A stretch of DNA of 64,000 nt, from positions 94,449 to 158,448 of the forward strand of contig JBHYFN010000002.1 of assembly GCA_051859505.1 (NCBI GenBank), given 5' to 3'. Shown here piece by piece: positions 25,005 through 32,482 of the stretch. Position 1 is the first letter of the stretch. Each line of letters begins with the position of its first letter. Source of the stretch: JAFIEN01 sp051859505 (GTDB taxonomy: Bacteria > Pseudomonadota > Alphaproteobacteria > Rhodobacterales > Rhodobacteraceae). The translations under genes were made by a program, and so were the position numbers. The notes below the pieces were generated by a model. That model saw only the letters and a program-made list of their open reading frames with translations. It was not told the origin of the DNA and did not search any database.

Positions 25005-25651
25005 CGCGGGTGAAAGGCCCCCATGTGGAACGCGGATTGCGCGGGCTCGCGCCGGTCGGCCCCTACCGGACAGGCCCGGCGGACGAAGCAGCCCCCCTCC
25101 ATGCAACCGCTTCCGGCGGGCGTGTCAAGAAAAGCGTGGCAGGCGGGCACATCGTAGCCCGCAGGCGACAGGGCGCCCGCCGGGCAGGCGGTCCGGCAGG
25201 GTTGCCCCGCGCAATCGTCGCACGGGCGGAGAGAGGGCGCCTCGGGCAGCGCCTCAGTCAGGGCCACCGCGCCGCGGTAGGAGATGAACAGCCCCGCCCG
25301 GTCATGCACCAGAAGGCCCACGGGCGAAGGATGCGCCCGCCCCGACCGGCCGGCCCAGCCGATGAAGGGCCGCCAGGGCGGCCCGCCGAAGGGAAACACC
25401 GCCTTGCCCCCCAGATCGCAGGCGATCCGCCCGATCACCCGGCGTGACCAGCGGTCCAGCGGATCGGGTGCCCCATCCTGCGCCTCGGGGGCGGCGCGGA
25501 ACAGGGTCCAGAAGGCGGGCTCGTCGGGCGACAGAAGCGCGAGCGAGACGAAGCGCGCGGGCAGGCCGTCCTCGGGCAGCAGCCTCACATGGCCCGAGAC
25601 GTACAGCCCCGCCGCCTCTGCCGCCGCCTCGAGCGATGCCCGCAGGCTCAT
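25001..25651 (-). CDS. Ferredoxin-like 4Fe-4S protein
   Basis: A 216-aa protein. The N-terminal 140 residues are a soluble domain (GRIACDLGGKAVFPFGGPPW, PSPVGLLVHDRAGLFISYRGAVAL). The C-terminal part has the cysteine cluster PCDDCAGQPCRTACPAGAL and ACHAFL...GCMEGGCFVRRACP. The spacing resembles QueG-like or corrinoid-protein-associated iron-sulfur domains more than a simple bacterial ferredoxin. Homologues are labelled ferredoxin in Rhodobacterales; the function is unknown to me. The start overlaps the argB stop by 4 bp and the end overlaps the SixA-like start by 4 bp. Confidence 0.7.
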   Translation of the reverse strand: MSLRASLEAAAEAAGLYVSGHVRLLPEDGLPARFVSLALLSPDEPAFWTLFRAAPEAQDGAPDPLDRWSRRVIGRIACDLGGKAVFPFGGPPWRPFIGWAGRSGRAHPSPVGLLVHDRAGLFISYRGAVALTEALPEAPSLRPCDDCAGQPCRTACPAGALSPAGYDVPACHAFLDTPAGSGCMEGGCFVRRACPVGADRREPAQSAFHMGAFHPR

Positions 25652-26526
25652 CCCCGGCGAGGCTTCACGCGAGGCTCGGTCGAGCGGATGATCGACCCCG
25701 CGCCATGTTCGGTGAAGAGTTCCAGCAGACAGGCATTCGGCAGCCGCCCGTCCAGGATCACCGCCGCGCGCACCCCGTCCTCGACCGCCTTCATCGCGGT
25801 TTCCACCTTGGGAATCATGCCGCCCGCGATGGTCCCCTCAGCGATCATCGCGCGCACCTGATCGGGGGAAAGCTGCGTCACCACCTCGCCCGCGGCATCC
25901 TTCACGCCCGGCACATCGGTCAGAAGCAGCAGCCGGTCGGCCTGCAGCGCCCCGGCAATCGCGCCCGCCGCGGTATCGCCGTTCACGTTGAACGTCTCGT
26001 TGTCGTTCATGCCGGTCGCCACGGGGGCCACCACCGGCACGATCCCGGCCCCGAACAGATCGCGCAGCACCTGCACGTTCATCTCGACCGGGCGGCCGAC
26101 AAAGCCCAGCTCGGGATCATCCGCCTCACAGACCATGAGGTCGTCGTCCTTGCCGGAGATCCCCACGGCGCGGCCACCCTGATCGTTGATCGCCTGCACG
26201 ATCCGCTTGTTCACAAGGCCCGAGAGGATCATCTCGACCACCTCGACCGTGGCCTTGTCGGTCACGCGCTTGCCGCGCACGAAATCCGAGGTGATGCCCA
26301 GCTTGCCCAGCATCTCGTTGATCATCGGCCCGCCGCCATGGACCACCACGGGATTCACGCCCACCTGCCGCATCAGCACGATGTCGCGGGCGAAATCCGC
26401 CATCGCGGCATCGTCGCCCATCGCATTGCCGCCGAACTTCACCACGACCACCGCGCCGGAATAGCGCTGCAGGTAGGGCAGCGCCTCGGACAGGGTGCGG
26501 GCGGTCAGGGTCCAGTCTCGGGTCAT
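25648..26526 (-). CDS. argB: Acetylglutamate kinase
   Basis: A 292-aa amino-acid kinase. VVVVKFGGNAMGDD is the ATP phosphate-binding Lys/Gly loop, VVVHGGGPMINEML the substrate loop, GFVGRPVEMN and NVNGDTAAGAIAGAL the acetylglutamate site, and GTIAGGMIPKVETA the C-terminal ATP motif. It phosphorylates N-acetylglutamate in arginine biosynthesis. ATG 26526 has AGGAAACAGGAC upstream; an alternative ATG at 26541 has none. It lies 25 bp after engB and is coupled to the ferredoxin-like gene. Confidence 0.96.
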   Translation of the reverse strand: MTRDWTLTARTLSEALPYLQRYSGAVVVVKFGGNAMGDDAAMADFARDIVLMRQVGVNPVVVHGGGPMINEMLGKLGITSDFVRGKRVTDKATVEVVEMILSGLVNKRIVQAINDQGGRAVGISGKDDDLMVCEADDPELGFVGRPVEMNVQVLRDLFGAGIVPVVAPVATGMNDNETFNVNGDTAAGAIAGALQADRLLLLTDVPGVKDAAGEVVTQLSPDQVRAMIAEGTIAGGMIPKVETAMKAVEDGVRAAVILDGRLPNACLLELFTEHGAGSIIRSTEPRVKPRRG

Positions 26527-26551
26527 GTCCTGTTTCCTCATCTCTCGCGCC

Positions 26552-27229
26552 TCAGCCGATGCCGGCGATGATGGCGCGCAGGGCCTCGATCCCGTCGCCA
26601 CGCTCGGACGAGGTCAGCACGATCTCGGGGAAGGCCGCCGGATGGGCGGCCAGCGCGCCCCGGACCTGGGACAGAACCTTGGCCTGCTCGCTGTCCTTGA
26701 TCTTGTCGATCTTGGTCAGGACGCATTGAAAGGTCACGGCGGATTTGTCGAGAAGCGTCAGGATCTCTTCATCCACGGCCTTCACGCCGTGGCGGGCGTC
26801 GATCAGCACGAAGGCGCGGCGCAGCGTCTGGCGCCCGGCTAGGTAGGATTTCAGAAGCTTCTGCCAACGCTCGACCACGGGCAAAGGGGCCTGCGCATAG
26901 CCATAGCCCGGCAGATCGACCAGGTAATGCGTCTCGCCGGCGGTGAAGAAGTTGATCTCTTGCGTCCGTCCGGGCGTGTTCGAGGCCCGCGCCAATGACC
27001 GCCGCCCCGTCAGCGCATTGATCAGACTGGACTTTCCCACATTGGACCGGCCCGCGAAACAGACCTCGACCCGGTCGGCCGGGGGCAGGCCCGCCATCGC
27101 GACCACGCCCTTGAGGAACTCGACCTGCCCGGTCAGCAGCTTGCGCCCGGCTTCGGCTTCGCTGCGCTCCGGCTCTGCGGCGACGGGAAAGGGCAGGGCG
27201 GCCGGGCCGCCGCCCTCAGCCTTTTCCAC
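26552..27229 (-). CDS. engB: Ribosome biogenesis GTPase EngB (YihA/YsxC)
   Basis: About 225 aa. FAGRSNVGKSSLINALTG is G1 (P-loop), NTPGRTQEINFF holds G2, LVDLPGYGYAQAP is G3 and VLTKIDKI is G4. EngB assists 50S subunit assembly. No ATG lies near the homologous N-terminus. The best start is the GTG at 27229, 14 bp inside the yidC 3' end, giving MEKAEGGGPAALPFPV; this is an inference. An ATG at 27313 would extend it by 28 residues antisense to nothing but overlapping yidC and looks unlikely. Confidence 0.92.
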   Translation of the reverse strand: MEKAEGGGPAALPFPVAAEPERSEAEAGRKLLTGQVEFLKGVVAMAGLPPADRVEVCFAGRSNVGKSSLINALTGRRSLARASNTPGRTQEINFFTAGETHYLVDLPGYGYAQAPLPVVERWQKLLKSYLAGRQTLRRAFVLIDARHGVKAVDEEILTLLDKSAVTFQCVLTKIDKIKDSEQAKVLSQVRGALAAHPAAFPEIVLTSSERGDGIEALRAIIAGIG

Positions 27230-29054
27230 CGGGCTTGCCGTCGTTGTTGGCCGCCTTGGGCGTTCGCTTGAAGCTTTCGGCGATATTCCCGAACAGGTCG
27301 GGCTTGTGCCCATGGCGGCGCATGATGACGTATTGCTGCACGAAGGTGATCACGTTGTTGGCGATCCAGTAGATGATCAGGCCCGAGGCGAAGGTGCCGA
27401 GCATGAACATGAAGACCCAGGGCAGCCAGGCGAAGATCATCTTCTGCGTCGGATCGGTCGGCGTCGGGTTCAGCTTCTGCTGAAGCCACATCGAGACGCC
27501 GAGGAAGATCGGCAGCACGCCCAGCGAGAAGATGAAGAACAGGCTCGACGGATCGGGCGTTCCCCAGGGAAACAGGCCGAACATGTTGAGGATCGACGAC
27601 GGGTCCGGCGCCGAAAGATCGCGGATCCACCAGATCCAGGGCGCATGACGCAGCTCGATCGTGACGAAGATCACCTTGTAGAGCGAAAAGAAGATCGGGA
27701 TCTGGATCAGGATCGGCAGACAGCCCGAGGCGGGGTTCACCTTGTTGTCGCGGTAGAGCTTCATCATGCCCTGCTGCATGGCCTGCCTGTCGTCGCCGGC
27801 CTGCTCCTTGAGCTTCTCCATCTCGGGCTGAAGCTCTTTCATCCGCGCCATCGAGACATAGGACTTGTAGGCGAGCGGCAGGACAAGGGCCTTGATCACA
27901 AGGGTCAGAAAGATGATCGACCAGCCCATGTTGCCGATGATCACGTTGATTTCATGCAGCAGCCAGAAGATCGGCTTGGTCAGGAAGAAGAACCAGCCCC
28001 AGTCGATCGAATCGACGAAGCGGTCGATGCCGCTGCGCTGGTAGTCGCGGATCGCCTCCCATTCCTTCGCGCCGGCGAAAAGCTGGCTATCGACGCTGAC
28101 ACTCGCGCCGGGGGCGACGGTGCTGGCGGGAAAGACGGCTTCTGTCTGCAGGATCTCGGTCGTCGGGTTGTAATGGGCGGTCGAGCGGAAGGCGGTGCCC
28201 GGCTGCGGCACGATCGAGGTCATCCAGTATTTGTCGGTGAAGCCGATCCAGCCGTTGTTCTCGACCTCGACCACATCGGAAAGCCCGCCGCGCCGCGGAT
28301 CCGCGTCGAGGTTGCGCATCTTCTTGTAGCTGATTTCCTGCAACGTGCCGTCCGACATCCGCACCACGCCTTCATGCAGGATGAAAAAGCCGGCAGAGGC
28401 CGGGCTGCCGTGGCGGGCGATGATGGCATAGGGCGCCAGCGTGATCGCGCTGTCGGTCATGTTCTCGACGCTTTGGGTGATGTTGAACATGAACAGCGGA
28501 TCGACCGAGAGGGTCCGGCGGAAGATCAGCCCGGCCCCGTTGTCCCAGACGAGTGTGACCGGCGTCTCGGGGGTCAGGGTCGTGCCGTTCTCGACCTCCC
28601 AAACCGTGTTGGGGCCGGGCAGAAGATCGGCCGAGACGCCCTCGACCGGGGCCCATCCGTAAAGTGCGTAGTAGGAGCCGGGCTCGCCCACCGGCGAAAG
28701 CAGCCGGACAAGCGGCGAATCCTCATCCAGCGTTTCGCGATAGGCGACGAGTTCAAGATCGTCGATCCGGCCGCCCTGCAGAAGAATTGTTCCGGTCAGG
28801 CTGGGGGTCTCGACCGCGATACGCGCCGCCTCGGTCACGACTGCCGGCACATCGGTGACGGCCGCCTCGCCCGCGGGCGGTGTCGTCGCCTGGGGTGTTG
28901 TCGCCTCGGGCGTCGTCGCCGTTGCCTGTTCGGTCGCGGGAATCGGTTCGTCCTGCGGCGGTGGCATCTCTGGTGGAAACAGGAAGACCCACGTCAGGAT
29001 GACCACGAAACTGAGGACCGTGGCAAGGATGAGGTTCTTGGTCTGGTCTTCCAT
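27216..29054 (-). CDS. yidC: Membrane protein insertase YidC
   Basis: A 612-aa inner-membrane protein. The N-terminal anchor is NLILATVLSFVVILTWVFLF. A Pro/Thr/Ala-rich linker with ATTPEATTPQATTPPA follows, then a large periplasmic beta-domain (about 70-375). The C-terminal OXA1 core has MGWSIIFLTLVIKALVLPLAYKSY, then NPASGCLPILIQIPIFFSLYKV, GVSMWLQQKLNP and GLIIYWIANNVITFVQQYVI. It inserts and folds membrane proteins with or without SecYEG. Length and order match Gram-negative YidC. The neighbours engB and argB follow on the same strand. The usual rpmH-rnpA genes are not upstream. Confidence 0.96.
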   Translation of the reverse strand: MEDQTKNLILATVLSFVVILTWVFLFPPEMPPPQDEPIPATEQATATTPEATTPQATTPPAGEAAVTDVPAVVTEAARIAVETPSLTGTILLQGGRIDDLELVAYRETLDEDSPLVRLLSPVGEPGSYYALYGWAPVEGVSADLLPGPNTVWEVENGTTLTPETPVTLVWDNGAGLIFRRTLSVDPLFMFNITQSVENMTDSAITLAPYAIIARHGSPASAGFFILHEGVVRMSDGTLQEISYKKMRNLDADPRRGGLSDVVEVENNGWIGFTDKYWMTSIVPQPGTAFRSTAHYNPTTEILQTEAVFPASTVAPGASVSVDSQLFAGAKEWEAIRDYQRSGIDRFVDSIDWGWFFFLTKPIFWLLHEINVIIGNMGWSIIFLTLVIKALVLPLAYKSYVSMARMKELQPEMEKLKEQAGDDRQAMQQGMMKLYRDNKVNPASGCLPILIQIPIFFSLYKVIFVTIELRHAPWIWWIRDLSAPDPSSILNMFGLFPWGTPDPSSLFFIFSLGVLPIFLGVSMWLQQKLNPTPTDPTQKMIFAWLPWVFMFMLGTFASGLIIYWIANNVITFVQQYVIMRRHGHKPDLFGNIAESFKRTPKAANNDGKPGGKG

Positions 29055-29341
29055 CAGATGCGCCCAACAGGTCGGAAATTGTCCCCGCGGTTCAACAGGG
29101 CAAGGGGCGAAAGGTCAACCCGTATTCGGGTCACGATAGCGCCGACCCTTGGCCCCGACCGGTGGTGCAGGCAATTGGCGCCCGCAACCGGCGCCCGCAA
29201 GTGGCAAAGACCGGCCAGCCAACCACCGGCGCGGCTTCACGAGACGACGCTTGGCGAGCATCCCCCGGATCCCCGATCCAGGCGACGGACCATTGACCTG
29301 CGGGTGCGAGGCAGCCGCCCTCCGGTCTGGCGGCAGGTCGT
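29055..29341. other. Intergenic region upstream of yidC, no assigned gene
   Basis: About 287 bp between the yidC start and the end of the EAL-domain gene. A minus-strand frame reading MLAKRRLVKPRRWL and ending GRRYRDPNTG at 29115 is open and basic, but has no ribosome site that I can identify and no recognised family. I do not call it a gene. No clear promoter or terminator was found by eye. Confidence 0.5.
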
Positions 29342-30883
29342 TCAGACCGCCTTCAGCCGAACGGGCGAGGCGGTTCGGGTCGGGGTGATGCGGGCTTCCA
29401 GCCAGTCGAAGGTGGCCTGGATCGGCATCGGGCGCGAAATCCCGAAGCCCTGCAGATGGCCGCATCCCAACCGGCGCAGCATGTCCTGTTCCTCCGGGGT
29501 TTCGACGCCTTCGGCCAGGGTGTCGATTCCCAGCCTTTCGGCCATGGTCAGGATGGCCGCGACCATCTTCTGCTGTTCGGGATCCTCGTCGATTCCGGTG
29601 ACGAACGATCGGTCGATCTTGATCCGCTCGATCAACAGGCGACGGATCGAAGTGATCGAGGCGTGCCCCGTTCCGAAATCGTCCAGATCAAGGCAGCAGC
29701 CAAGACTGGCGAGCCCGGCGAGATTCGATCTCACCACATCGTCGGTCTTTCCCGCCACCACCGTTTCGAGCACCTCGACCACGAGCCTGTCGGGCGTCAA
29801 GTCGAACCGGGCGAGTTCCGTCGCGATCCTGTCGACAAGCCGGGGGTCGCAAAGTTCCTGGTTCGAGAAGTTCACGCCGACCCGCGGAATGCGAAAGCCC
29901 CGATCCTCCCATTTCCGAAGCGCAGACAGGGCATTGTGGATCATGATCTCGCTCAGCCGGTCCATCAGGCCGGCCTGTTCCAGCGCGGGCAGAAATTCGT
30001 TTGGCGCGATCAGGCCCCGTTCCGGATGCTGCCAGCGCGCAAGCGCCTCGAACCCGGTGATGTGCCCGGATCGGGCCGAGATCTGCGGTTGATAGAAGGC
30101 GAGGATCTGCCCATCCTCGAGCGCCGCCCGCATTTCGCCGGCAAGGTTGGTGCGGCTCGTGATGCGATTGTGCAGGGCTTCCGAATAGCTGCGGATCGCC
30201 GAAGGCCCGCTGCGCTGGGCTTCGATCATCGCCAGCGTCGCCATCTGCAAGAGATCCTTGCCCTTCGGTTGATTGTGACGCCCGGCCAGCGCAAAGCCGA
30301 TCGAGGCGGTGATGTAGACATTTGCGCCACCGACGGCGATGGGTTGGGCAAGCGCTCTCTGTATCCGGCCGGCCAGGACGATGGCGGCTTCGAGGTCAAG
30401 CCCGATCTCGGGCCCCAGCGCGACCGCAAAGGTCGGCCCCTCGAGGCGTCCGACAAGGTCCGATTCCCGCATCGTTTCGGCAAGTCGGTGGGCGACGACG
30501 GTCAGGATGCGTTCGACCCCCGCATGATCCTGTGTTTCCTCGATCCTGCGGAAGCGGTCGATCTCGATCACGAAGGCGCCGGTTTCGCCGCGTCGGGCAA
30601 GCAGACGCGAAGGGCCGGTATCGAGCGCCGTTATGATCGCGCCGCGACCGGGCAGCCCGGTCAGATCGTCGGTTCGGCCGGAAGTCGGGCTGCGTTCGAT
30701 CATGATCCGTGACAGAAGAAACGGGCCGGCCGCCAATCCGCAAAGGACGGCCGCCTGTTGCCAGCCCCAGATCGCCGCAACAAGGCCGAAGGCCGACAGC
30801 GCCAGCAGGGCACCGGCCATGAAGGCCCATCTGCCGAGGCGGGCGACCTTGCAACCTATGCTGTTCAAGATTCGGGGCGCCAT
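29342..30883 (-). CDS. Membrane-anchored c-di-GMP phosphodiesterase with degenerate GGDEF domain (GGDEF-EAL)
   Basis: A 513-aa protein: two hydrophobic segments at about 20-60, GGDEF-fold domain about 70-235, EAL domain about 245-500. The diguanylate cyclase signature is replaced by EGPTF at 148-152, so cyclase activity is not expected. The EAL domain keeps GFEALARW (EAL at about 279-281), GVNFSNQEL, VEVLETV, DLDDFGTGHAS, IKIDRSFV, LAEGVET and LQGF, the full metal and catalytic set. It should hydrolyse c-di-GMP, with the GGDEF remnant possibly sensing GTP. ttcA is the gene before it on the same strand, about 54 bp away. Confidence 0.88.
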   Translation of the reverse strand: MAPRILNSIGCKVARLGRWAFMAGALLALSAFGLVAAIWGWQQAAVLCGLAAGPFLLSRIMIERSPTSGRTDDLTGLPGRGAIITALDTGPSRLLARRGETGAFVIEIDRFRRIEETQDHAGVERILTVVAHRLAETMRESDLVGRLEGPTFAVALGPEIGLDLEAAIVLAGRIQRALAQPIAVGGANVYITASIGFALAGRHNQPKGKDLLQMATLAMIEAQRSGPSAIRSYSEALHNRITSRTNLAGEMRAALEDGQILAFYQPQISARSGHITGFEALARWQHPERGLIAPNEFLPALEQAGLMDRLSEIMIHNALSALRKWEDRGFRIPRVGVNFSNQELCDPRLVDRIATELARFDLTPDRLVVEVLETVVAGKTDDVVRSNLAGLASLGCCLDLDDFGTGHASITSIRRLLIERIKIDRSFVTGIDEDPEQQKMVAAILTMAERLGIDTLAEGVETPEEQDMLRRLGCGHLQGFGISRPMPIQATFDWLEARITPTRTASPVRLKAV

Positions 30884-30937
30884 CCGTCACATCCCTCTGT
30901 GCAACCCGAGGGATAGACCAACAATCTGATGCCGAAG

Positions 30938-31798
30938 TTAACGCGAGTCCGGGGAATCCCGAGAATTGTCCAAACTCCGGGTCAGGCCGGCGAAATCGAA
31001 CAGGCCCGGGTCCAGAAGATGCGAGGGGCGGGCATTCATCAGCGCGCGGAACATGACCTGCCTGCGGCCGGGGCTGTTCTTCTCCCAGCCGTCGAGAATC
31101 GCCTTGACCTGCTGGCGCTGCAGCCCGTCTTGCGAGCCGCAGAGGTCGCAGGGAATGATCGGATAGCCCATCGCCCGCGAGAACCTCTCGCAATCCGCCT
31201 CGGCGACATGGGCAAGCGGGCGATAGACGAAGAGATCGCCCTCTTCGTTGACAAGCTTGGGCGGCATCGTGGCCAGACGTCCGCCGTGAAAGAGGTTCAT
31301 GAAGAAGGTCTCGAGGATGTCGTCGCGGTGATGGCCGAGCACGACCGCCGAGCAGCCCTCCTCGCGCGCGATCCGGTAAAGGTTGCCGCGCCGCAGACGG
31401 GAACAGAGCGCGCAATAGGTCCGGCCCTGCGGAACCTTGTCCATGACGATGGAATAGGTGTCCTGGTATTCGATCCGATGCGGCACGCCCATCTTTGTCA
31501 GAAACTCGGGCAGGACGGTCGCGGGGAACCCCGGCTGCCCCTGATCAAGGTTGCAGGCCAGAATCTCGACCGGCAGAAGGCCGCGCCATTGCAACTCGGT
31601 CAGGGCAGCAAGAAGCGTGTAGCTGTCCTTTCCCCCGGACAGACAAACGAGCCAGCGGGCGCCGGGTTCGACCATGCCGTATTGATCGACCGCCTCGCGC
31701 ACATTCTGGATGATGCGCTTGCGCAGCTTGCGGAATTCGGTGCCCTTCGGGGCGCCGAAGAACAGCGGATGGATGTCGTCTGCGGCCTCGTCAAGCAT
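30938..31798 (-). CDS. ttcA: tRNA 2-thiocytidine biosynthesis protein TtcA
   Basis: A 286-aa PP-loop ATPase. LVCLSGGKDSYTLLAAL is the SGGKDS ATP-binding loop. YCALCSRLRRGNLY provides the C-x-x-C pair, and a third Cys lies in CDLCGSQDG. GHHRDDILETFFMNLF is the conserved catalytic block. TtcA inserts sulfur at C32 of some tRNAs using a [4Fe-4S] cluster. It is divergent from the lipoprotein gene at 31900; a 9-bp inverted repeat lies between the two. Confidence 0.95.
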   Translation of the reverse strand: MLDEAADDIHPLFFGAPKGTEFRKLRKRIIQNVREAVDQYGMVEPGARWLVCLSGGKDSYTLLAALTELQWRGLLPVEILACNLDQGQPGFPATVLPEFLTKMGVPHRIEYQDTYSIVMDKVPQGRTYCALCSRLRRGNLYRIAREEGCSAVVLGHHRDDILETFFMNLFHGGRLATMPPKLVNEEGDLFVYRPLAHVAEADCERFSRAMGYPIIPCDLCGSQDGLQRQQVKAILDGWEKNSPGRRQVMFRALMNARPSHLLDPGLFDFAGLTRSLDNSRDSPDSR

Positions 31799-31813
31799 GG
31801 TCGGGGCTTAGGG

Positions 31814-31851
31814 CAAACCGCCTCTTCGGGCAAGGGTCGCGGGGCGGTTTG
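31814..31851. promoter_or_regulatory. Inverted repeat CAAACCGCC / GGCGGTTTG between ttcA and the lipoprotein gene
   Basis: Perfect 9-bp arms at 31814-31822 and 31843-31851 with a 20-bp loop, within the 101-bp divergent intergenic region. It could be an operator shared by both genes or a hairpin in the ttcA leader. No matching regulator is known to me. Confidence 0.35.
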
Positions 31852-31899
31852 AACCGGTCCGGCCCGCGGCGCGTATCAGCTGCACAACCGGAGTTGCAC

Positions 31900-32445
31900 A
31901 TGCGCCTGATCAGAACCGCCCTCATCCTCGCTCTTCTTGCCGTGCTGGCCGCCTGCACCGCCAAACCTTCGGTCGATGACCCCGTGCTCAACGATCTGGA
32001 GCTGAACCTTGAAGAGTTCTTCGTGGGCGAGCTTGTCGCCCATGGTCAGTTTCAGGATGTTCTCGGCACAGTCCGGCGCAGCTTTACCGTTGCGATCACC
32101 GGCACTTGGGATGGCGAGGTGCTGCAGTTGGTCGAGGATTTCGTCTATGAGGACGGCTCCACCGAACAGCGCATCTGGACCCTGCGCAAGACCGGGCCCG
32201 ACAGCTGGGAAGGAACGGCACCGGGCGTGATCGGGGTCGCTTTGGGCGAGGAAAGCGGCAACCGCTTCAACTGGCGCTACGAGATCGACCTGCCCATCCC
32301 CTCGGCCGATGGGTCGGTCGAAACCCTGCGGGTCACCTTCGACGACTGGATGTGGCTGCTGACACCCGACCGGCTTTTGAACCGCGCCTATGTCAAGAGG
32401 TTCGGTTTCGATATCGGCGACGTCATCATCATGTTCGAGAAGTGA
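31900..32445 (+). CDS. DUF3833-type lipoprotein
   Basis: A 181-aa protein with a lipoprotein signal: MRLIRTALILALLAVLAACTAK, lipobox LAAC with the acylated Cys at residue 19. The mature part is one beta-rich domain (EEFFVGELVAHGQFQD, VEDFVYEDGSTEQRIW, DDWMWLLTPDRLLNRAYVKRFG), which fits the DUF3833 family. Its function is unknown; these proteins are probably anchored in the periplasmic leaflet. The ATG at 31900 gives the signal peptide. It is followed by the convergent MttB-family gene 37 bp later. Confidence 0.8.
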   Translation: MRLIRTALILALLAVLAACTAKPSVDDPVLNDLELNLEEFFVGELVAHGQFQDVLGTVRRSFTVAITGTWDGEVLQLVEDFVYEDGSTEQRIWTLRKTGPDSWEGTAPGVIGVALGEESGNRFNWRYEIDLPIPSADGSVETLRVTFDDWMWLLTPDRLLNRAYVKRFGFDIGDVIIMFEK

Positions 32446-32482
32446 CGCGGCGCACTGCGGGGTGCAGGCTGGCCGCTGAGGG

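Noticed and set aside
29115..29465. Basic 116-codon frame upstream of yidC, possible rpmH/rnpA/yidD
   Set aside because: Sequence does not match ribosomal protein L34, RNase P protein or YidD, and no ribosome site was found; it overlaps the EAL gene.
26943..30092. Open frame of 1,049 codons antisense to engB, yidC and the EAL gene
   Set aside because: It spans several well-supported genes on the other strand and its product resembles no protein; the sense genes carry all conserved motifs.
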